Positions 4,582 to 8,800 of a stretch of DNA of 8,800 nt are shown here, piece by piece (the stretch's first letter is position 1; every line of letters begins with the position of its first letter). The translations under genes were made by a program, and so were the position numbers. Below the pieces are notes generated by a model. That model searched no databases and had not been told where the DNA came from. It saw nothing but the letters and a program-made list of their open reading frames with translations. Location: the NCBI GenBank assembly GCA_016928125.1, contig JAFGLK010000304.1, positions 1-8,800 on the forward strand, given 5' to 3'. The stretch comes from Anaerolineae bacterium (lineage in GTDB: Bacteria; Chloroflexota; Anaerolineae; UBA1429).

Positions 4582-6840
4582 TCAGATGTCGTGTCGCAAC
4601 TGGGCGATCAGGTGATCCTGCATCTCGCGCGGGAGATTGACGAAATAGGCGCTATAGCCCGCCACGCGCACCTGCAGCGAGGCATAGTCCTCGGGGCGCG
4701 CCTGAGCGGCGCGTAGCGTGTCTGCGTCCAGCACATCGAATTGCAGCGCAAAGCCTGGCCCTGAGCCCGGGCCGGCCGTGAAGAACGTCTCTACCAGCGC
4801 GACCATGGCATCCAGCCCGGCGTCGCCTGCCACGGCGCTGGGATGCAGGCGCACATCGAGCACCGAGCCGTTGGGCGTCTCGGTGAAATCGAGCTGACCC
4901 ACCGACTGGAACAAGGCCGTGATGCCCGCCCGATCGCGCCCGGCCATGGCGCCCACCCCGGGGGCCAGCGGCTGCCGCGCGCGACGACCATCGGGCGTGG
5001 CGCCCGTATCCCGGCCCAAGGCCCATTGGAAGGTGAAGGAATAGAGCGCCGCCTGATAGGGCCCCCCACGCTCGTTCGTGAAGCCGTGGATAGTCCGGCA
5101 ATAATGGTCGGCCACCAGCAACCCCAGCTGATCGGCCTCGGCCTCGCCGTTGCCCCACTTGGATACAGCGGTCACCAGATACTGGCGAAGGGCCTCGTAG
5201 CCGACGAAATCGGCCTGCAGGGCCGCAATCAGCTCTGCCAGGGTGCAGCGGCCCTCGTCGTACACTGCATGCTTGAGCGCCAAAAGCGAGTCGGCGGCGT
5301 TGGCCAGCCCCGCCCCCACGCAGCCCACGGCATTGTAGCGCGCGCCGCCCTCGCCGATGTCCAGCCCGCGCGCCAGGCAGTCGTCGATGGTGGCAGCGAT
5401 CAGCGGCGAGGGGTTGAGCTGCGTCCAATGGCGCTCGTGCCCGGCGACCGCCTCTCGCGAGCGGGCCAACAGATGATCGAGCTGAATCAGGTAGGCCTCA
5501 AGCAGCCCGTCGAACGTTTTGAACATCTCGGGGGCACCGGTAGGCGGTCCGACCCGGCGTCCGCTGAGGGGATCGACGCCGTCGTTCAGCGCCAGCTCCA
5601 CCGGCTTGACCAGGTTGATCACCAGGTTGGTGGTGCAGGCCGCCTCCAGCCCGTCTACGGCGGGCTCGTAGCAACCGATGGGCAGATAGGTGCGCGCGTC
5701 CTCGACGCGCTTGCCGCGCTTGACCAGGGCGGGCACGGCGGCCTCGTCGTTCATCAGCACCACGGCATTGTGCCCCGCGCGGATCATCTCCAGCACGCGA
5801 CGAGCCAGCCAGGGCGGCGAGCCGGCGTGCAGGCGCACGGACAGCTTGGGATCGGCGGCATTCAGCGCCTCATAGGCGTCCAGGATCAACTCGGTCAGCT
5901 CGTTGCTGGCATCCGACCCATCGGCGCGCTGTCCGGCCAGGCAAAAGTGGGCTCCGTTGTCCAGGCCGCGGGTGCGGGCCGTGCTCTTGATCCAGTAGTA
6001 TTGGAACAATTGTTTGGCCTCGTCGGGCGTGAGCCGACCGGCCTCCAGGTCGGCCTGGTAGTAGGGATAGAACAGGCTGTCGAGGCGCCCCAGCGAGCGC
6101 ACCGCCTCGCCCTCCATCTCGATCAGCTCGTGCATCAGCCAGGCGAAATAGAGCGCCTCGTGCAATGTTTCGGGCGGGTTGGCGGGCACGCGTCGGCAGA
6201 TCTCCGCCAGAGCGCTCAGATGCTCTCTATACTCTGTATACTCTCTGGCCTGGCATTCCGCTTGGTGGGCAAACCGCTCGGACAGGACAATGGCGGCCCG
6301 GCAGGCGATCAGCACCGCATCGTAGAAAGCCAAACGATCGGGGTCCTGGGGCGAGCACACGGCGCGATACGCCTCCGCCTCGGCCATCAGGCCCAAGAGG
6401 CCGTGCGAAAAGAGCTTATTCCAGCCCGGCGAGATATGGCCCGTGTCCAGCACGCCCCGGCCCGCGCCCGTGGCATCCAGCAGCTCGTACCAGGCGGCGG
6501 CTTGGGCCAGGGAGGTGGCCTTGGCTGCGGCATGCCAGCGCTGGCGCAGCGCACGCAGGAGGCCCGCATGGTTGAGCTTGTCGGGATAGGGATCCAGGGG
6601 ATCGACGCAGATCCGGGCGCGCGTGAGCAGGTGATGGAAGACCTGCGCCTTCTGGACCACGCGGGGCGTCTTGGGATGCCTGGCCAGGTAGGCCTCGATC
6701 CAGCGCGCCAACTCCTTCGGCGCATCGCCGCTCGCTGGATCGTAGGGCACAGCCAGGTACTGATCATAGAGATGCGCGCGATCGCGCGCAAAGGTGGCCC
6801 ACACAGTCTGGCGCTCCCCAACGGTCGCGATGGTAGCCAT
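4582..6840 (-). CDS. Glycyl radical enzyme, eliminase (dehydratase/lyase) type
   Basis: A 752-residue pyruvate formate-lyase-superfamily enzyme. The PFL domain spans about 10-610 and the glycine radical domain about 615-752. The active site reads PIGCYEPAVDG (387-397): thiyl cysteine C390 with E392, the Cys-x-Glu arrangement of eliminases (glycerol/propanediol dehydratase, choline and isethionate lyases, hydroxyproline dehydratase). It lacks the adjacent Cys-Cys of true formate acetyltransferase. Other family marks are TGHISPGWNKL (133-143), GSDASNELTEL (308-318), TPDGRRARQPLAPG (615-628) and the glycyl radical loop VRVAGYSAYFVNL (724-736), with G728 as radical site. The start has GGAGG 8 bases upstream on the minus strand and a promoter at 6876-6903. 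The gene appears to stand alone, and no radical-SAM activase is present in the window. The CYE triad (usually CVE) and the unremarkable context leave the substrate unassigned. The activated enzyme would be oxygen-sensitive and active only anaerobically. Confidence 0.9.
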   Translation of the reverse strand: MATIATVGERQTVWATFARDRAHLYDQYLAVPYDPASGDAPKELARWIEAYLARHPKTPRVVQKAQVFHHLLTRARICVDPLDPYPDKLNHAGLLRALRQRWHAAAKATSLAQAAAWYELLDATGAGRGVLDTGHISPGWNKLFSHGLLGLMAEAEAYRAVCSPQDPDRLAFYDAVLIACRAAIVLSERFAHQAECQAREYTEYREHLSALAEICRRVPANPPETLHEALYFAWLMHELIEMEGEAVRSLGRLDSLFYPYYQADLEAGRLTPDEAKQLFQYYWIKSTARTRGLDNGAHFCLAGQRADGSDASNELTELILDAYEALNAADPKLSVRLHAGSPPWLARRVLEMIRAGHNAVVLMNDEAAVPALVKRGKRVEDARTYLPIGCYEPAVDGLEAACTTNLVINLVKPVELALNDGVDPLSGRRVGPPTGAPEMFKTFDGLLEAYLIQLDHLLARSREAVAGHERHWTQLNPSPLIAATIDDCLARGLDIGEGGARYNAVGCVGAGLANAADSLLALKHAVYDEGRCTLAELIAALQADFVGYEALRQYLVTAVSKWGNGEAEADQLGLLVADHYCRTIHGFTNERGGPYQAALYSFTFQWALGRDTGATPDGRRARQPLAPGVGAMAGRDRAGITALFQSVGQLDFTETPNGSVLDVRLHPSAVAGDAGLDAMVALVETFFTAGPGSGPGFALQFDVLDADTLRAAQARPEDYASLQVRVAGYSAYFVNLPREMQDHLIAQLRHDI

Positions 6841-6875
6841 GGGTCATCCCTCCGCCCCTATGTCTCTCAGCAGAC

Positions 6876-6903
6876 AGGATAGGCCAGGCGGCAGGGATGT
6901 CAA
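6876..6903 (-). promoter_or_regulatory. Near-consensus sigma-70 promoter of the glycyl radical enzyme gene
   Basis: On the minus strand, TTGACA (6903-6898, full consensus) and TATCCT (6881-6876) are 16 bases apart. The expected start near 6869 gives a leader of about 28 bases containing GGAGG before the ATG at 6840. It is the best -35 element in the window. Confidence 0.65.
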
Positions 6904-6924
6904 GCGGGTGCCGGATTCCGCCTG

Positions 6925-6949
6925 CAGGGCCGGCACACCACGTGCCCTG
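6925..6949. promoter_or_regulatory. Imperfect inverted repeat between divergent promoters (candidate operator)
   Basis: GGCAC (6932-6936) and GTGCC (6942-6946) form a 5-bp inverted repeat around 5 bases. Outer CAGGG (6925-6929) matches CCCTG (6945-6949), overlapping the inner arm. The element lies between the outward-facing -35 boxes at 6898-6903 and 6955-6960, so a regulator bound here could affect both the glycyl radical enzyme and the redoxin operon. It could be chance in GC-rich DNA. Confidence 0.28.
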
Positions 6950-6954
6950 GGCCT

Positions 6955-6983
6955 TTGGTGAATCCGCCCTTCGCCACTATACT
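6955..6983 (+). promoter_or_regulatory. Sigma-70-type promoter of the redoxin-SDR-reductase genes
   Basis: TTGGTG (6955-6960) and TATACT (6978-6983) are 17 bases apart; matches to consensus are 4/6 and 5/6. Transcription would begin near 6990, about 24 bases before the ATG at 7014, leaving room for the ribosome binding site GAGAGGAG at 7000-7007. Confidence 0.6.
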
Positions 6984-7013
6984 CTTGGCATCATAACATG
7001 AGAGGAGTCTACA

Positions 7014-7595
7014 ATGGCATTCACCCTGCAGATCGGCGAACAGGCCCCCGACTTTTGCCTCCCGGCGACGGACGGCAAGACGTACCGCCTCTGCGATTTC
7101 AGCGACGCCAACACATTAGTGATCTTTTTCACCTGCAACCATTGCCCGTACGTGGTGGGCTCGGACGAGGTGACCCGGGCGACAGCGGAAAAGTACGCGG
7201 ACCAGGGCGTGCAGTTCGTAGGCATCAACGCCAACTGGGTCCAGATCCACGCCGAGGACAGCTTTGAGCACATGGTGGCCCGTATGCAAGAGCACGCCTT
7301 CCCCTGGGTCTACCTGCGCGACGAGTCGCAGGAAGTGGCCCTGGCCTATGGCGCCCTGCGCACGCCCCACTTTTACGTGTTCGACAGGGATCGCAAGCTG
7401 GTCTACACCGGCCGCGGCGTGGATAACCCGCGCGAGGTGTCCAAGATGACGGTGAACGACCTGGACAACGCGCTGGCCGACCATCTGGCCGGGCGGCCCG
7501 TGGCCACGCCGCTCACCAACCCCATCGGCTGCAACGTCAAGTGGATGGGACAGGACGAGCACTGGATGCCCGGCGACGCCTGCGATCTGGTCTAG
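7014..7595 (+). CDS. Thioredoxin-fold redoxin (AhpC/TSA-like) with CNHC site
   Basis: A 193-residue cytoplasmic redoxin with no signal peptide. The N-terminal [15 protein letters not shown] (8-22) is the usual opening of AhpC/TSA and redoxin proteins. The active site is [10 protein letters not shown] (38-47), a C-x-x-C pair at C41/C44. The cis-proline of the thioredoxin fold is in RTPHFYVFD (116-124, P118), followed by YTGRGVDN (131-138). The C-terminal NPIGCNVKW (169-177) recurs in this redoxin subgroup and adds a third conserved-looking cysteine, C173. The family is thought to handle thiol-disulfide or peroxide chemistry, but this subgroup is poorly studied. The gene begins a plus-strand run with an SDR starting 14 bases after its stop, and is divergent from the glycyl radical enzyme. 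An ATG at 6998 is in another frame and is not used. Confidence 0.85.
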   Translation: MAFTLQIGEQAPDFCLPATDGKTYRLCDFSDANTLVIFFTCNHCPYVVGSDEVTRATAEKYADQGVQFVGINANWVQIHAEDSFEHMVARMQEHAFPWVYLRDESQEVALAYGALRTPHFYVFDRDRKLVYTGRGVDNPREVSKMTVNDLDNALADHLAGRPVATPLTNPIGCNVKWMGQDEHWMPGDACDLV

Positions 7596-7609
7596 CCTGA
7601 GGGGCGAGC

Positions 7610-8383
7610 ATGGCCGAGAGCATGAGGGGCAAGCTCGCGCTGGTGACCGGCGCCAGCCGGGGCATCGGCCGGGCCATCGCGCTGGCGCTGGCCGCAGAGG
7701 GCGCTGCCGTGGCGTTGGTGGCGCGCTCGCGCCCCGATCTGGCGCGACTTCAGGCCGAGATCGTGGCCGCCGGTGGCGTCGCCGAGGTTTACCCGACCGA
7801 CGTCTCGCTCGAGAGCGAGGTGCGCGGCTTGTGGCGCTGGGTCGAGGCGACGTTCGGTCGACTGGACCTGCTGATCAACTGCGCCGGCGTCGGCGTGTTC
7901 AAGCCGCTGGCCGAGACCAGCGCCGAGGAATGGGACCGGGTATTTGCCGTGAACGCGCGGGGCGCCTTTCTGATGTGCCGCGAGGCGGTGGCGTGCATGG
8001 CTCGCCGCGAAACGGCCCCGGCCAACGCGTCGCCGGCGGAGGACTCATCTTGGCGCCCCTGTATTCTCAATGTCGCCTCGGTGGTGGGCCTCAAGGGCTA
8101 TCTCAATCAGGGGGCCTACTCGGCCTCCAAGCATGCTCTGGTGGGCATGACCAAGGTGCTGGCCCAAGAGCTCCAGCCGCTGGGCATCCGCGTACACGTC
8201 GTCTGCCCGGGCGGCGTGGACACGGAGCTGATCTCTGAGGCGCGGCCAGACCTGGACCGCTCGGTGCTGATGCAGCCGGAAGAGATCGCCGAGTTGGTGC
8301 TCTTTCTGGCCAGGCAGCGCGGCCGCGCGATCGTGGATCAGATCAACGTGCGCCGCGCCGCGTCGGCCCCCTGGATAGGGTGA
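7610..8383 (+). CDS. Short-chain dehydrogenase/reductase (SDR)
   Basis: A 257-residue classical SDR, Rossmann fold, oxidising or reducing a hydroxyl/keto group with NAD(P). The cofactor glycine motif is TGASRGIG (13-20). NCAG (90-93) replaces the common NNAG. The catalytic set is N115, S157 (in NVASVVG), Y170 and K174 (YSASK, 170-174). CPGGVDTEL (199-207) is the usual post-catalytic loop. Arg at 39 after strand 2 (VARS) hints at NADP preference, but weakly. The stretch RRETAPANASPAEDSSWR (132-149), just before the catalytic strand, is longer than in most SDRs. The gene follows the redoxin by 14 bases, with GAGGGG upstream, and precedes an aldo/keto reductase by 34 bases, so all three are probably one transcript. 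A second in-frame ATG at 7622 is possible but has a poorer ribosome binding site. Substrate unknown; 3-oxoacyl-ACP reductase-like or sugar/polyol dehydrogenase are the main options. Confidence 0.88.
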   Translation: MAESMRGKLALVTGASRGIGRAIALALAAEGAAVALVARSRPDLARLQAEIVAAGGVAEVYPTDVSLESEVRGLWRWVEATFGRLDLLINCAGVGVFKPLAETSAEEWDRVFAVNARGAFLMCREAVACMARRETAPANASPAEDSSWRPCILNVASVVGLKGYLNQGAYSASKHALVGMTKVLAQELQPLGIRVHVVCPGGVDTELISEARPDLDRSVLMQPEEIAELVLFLARQRGRAIVDQINVRRAASAPWIG

Positions 8384-8417
8384 GAGGACTCGTCCAGCAT
8401 CAAGTGGGAGGTGTGCG

Positions 8418-8800
8418 ATGCAATACGTACAATTGGGACGCGCTGGGGTGCGGGTAAGCCGTCTGTGCCTGGGCACCATGAACATGGGCGTGGCCACGGA
8501 CGAGGCCGAGAGTTTTGCCATCATGGATCGCGCCCTGGAGCTGGGCATCAACTTTTTCGACACGGCCGACCGCTACGGCCAGCCCCAGGGCCACGGCTAC
8601 ACCGAGGAGCTGATCGGACGCTGGCTGGCCCAGGGCGGGCGCCGCGAGCAGATCGTGCTGGCCACCAAGGTGTTCGGCCCCATGGGACCCGGCGTGAACA
8701 ACCGCGGCCTGAGTGCCTATCACATCCGGCGCGGCTGCGAGGCCAGCCTGCGCCGCCTGCAGACCGATCACATCGATCTCTACCAGATGCACCACATCGA
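8418..8800 (+). CDS. Aldo/keto reductase, N-terminal part (cut by window edge)
   Basis: The first 127 residues of an aldo/keto reductase, a TIM barrel that uses NADPH to reduce aldehydes and ketones. The frame is open to the end of the window; full members are about 300-340 residues. It starts MQYVQLGRAGVRVSRLCLGT, typical of the AKR families around YghZ-like and auxin-induced-like proteins. The catalytic tetrad is visible: D48 and Y53 in FFDTADRYG (46-54), K84 in LATKVFG (81-87) and H125 in YQMHH (122-126). GGGAGG (8406-8411) lies 6 bases before the ATG. The SDR gene ends 34 bases upstream with no terminator-like hairpin, so co-transcription is likely. With the SDR it may interconvert keto and hydroxy groups on a sugar or polyol; that is inference. 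Confidence 0.85.
   Translation, partial: MQYVQLGRAGVRVSRLCLGTMNMGVATDEAESFAIMDRALELGINFFDTADRYGQPQGHGYTEELIGRWLAQGGRREQIVLATKVFGPMGPGVNNRGLSAYHIRRGCEASLRRLQTDHIDLYQMHHI

Noticed and set aside
6222..6250. Short repeated TATACTCT-like stretch inside the glycyl radical enzyme gene
   Set aside because: It encodes the local peptide REYTEYREH in frame (199-207), so it is coding sequence with similar codons rather than a regulatory repeat or promoter.
4582..6840. Formate acetyltransferase (PflB) assignment
   Set aside because: True PflB has two adjacent active-site cysteines. Here C390 is followed by Tyr and Glu, the eliminase pattern.
4843..6882. A 679-residue open frame on the plus strand across the glycyl radical enzyme gene
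   Set aside because: It is an antisense shadow caused by GC-rich third positions. The minus-strand frame has full family motifs, while this one has no domain-like pattern and no ribosome binding site.

Overview
The window is GC-rich, densely coded bacterial chromosome: seven complete genes plus an eighth cut by the right edge, one probable small gene, short intergenic gaps and AGGAGG-type ribosome binding sites. GC-rich codon third positions make long antisense reading frames common. No ribosomal, tRNA or taxonomic marker gene is present. The mix of carbohydrate-type SIS/PfkB/URO-D genes, a glycyl radical enzyme, and SDR and aldo/keto reductases suggests a heterotroph able to live anaerobically, and it would fit a Chloroflexota-like genome, but that assignment is only a guess from gene style. 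No mobile element, CRISPR array, tRNA or rRNA was seen.

Left part (1-1224, minus strand): a metal-dependent amidohydrolase (79-951), with a perfect 13-bp hairpin 7 bases beyond its stop codon. Upstream of it lies a probable 67-residue small protein (1021-1224) with a strong ribosome binding site and its own promoter. The two may be one minus-strand unit.

Centre left (1225-4545): a divergent promoter region (about 1270-1390) also drives a plus-strand operon of three overlapping genes: a double-SIS sugar isomerase/deglycase-like protein, a PfkB-family sugar kinase and a URO-D/MtaA-like zinc methyltransferase-fold protein. The genes overlap by 1 and 4 bases, which indicates translational coupling. 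The kinase and SIS protein look like two consecutive steps in use of a phosphorylated (amino) sugar or sugar conjugate. The role of the URO-D protein there is not known.

Centre right (4582-6840, minus strand): a 752-residue glycyl radical enzyme with an eliminase-type Cys-x-Glu site and a C-terminal glycyl radical loop. It converges on the URO-D gene across a 36-base gap. No activating radical-SAM enzyme lies anywhere in the window.

Right part (6841-8800, plus strand): a second divergent promoter region (6876-6983) separates the glycyl radical enzyme from a plus-strand run of oxidoreductases: a thioredoxin-fold redoxin with a CNHC site, an SDR dehydrogenase and an aldo/keto reductase that runs off the window. 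All of these products look cytoplasmic. I see no clear proof of a wholly new system. The points most worth following are the orphan glycyl radical enzyme, the sugar operon with an atypical URO-D protein, the amidohydrolase with a Lys where a His is usual, and the small gene at the divergent promoter.
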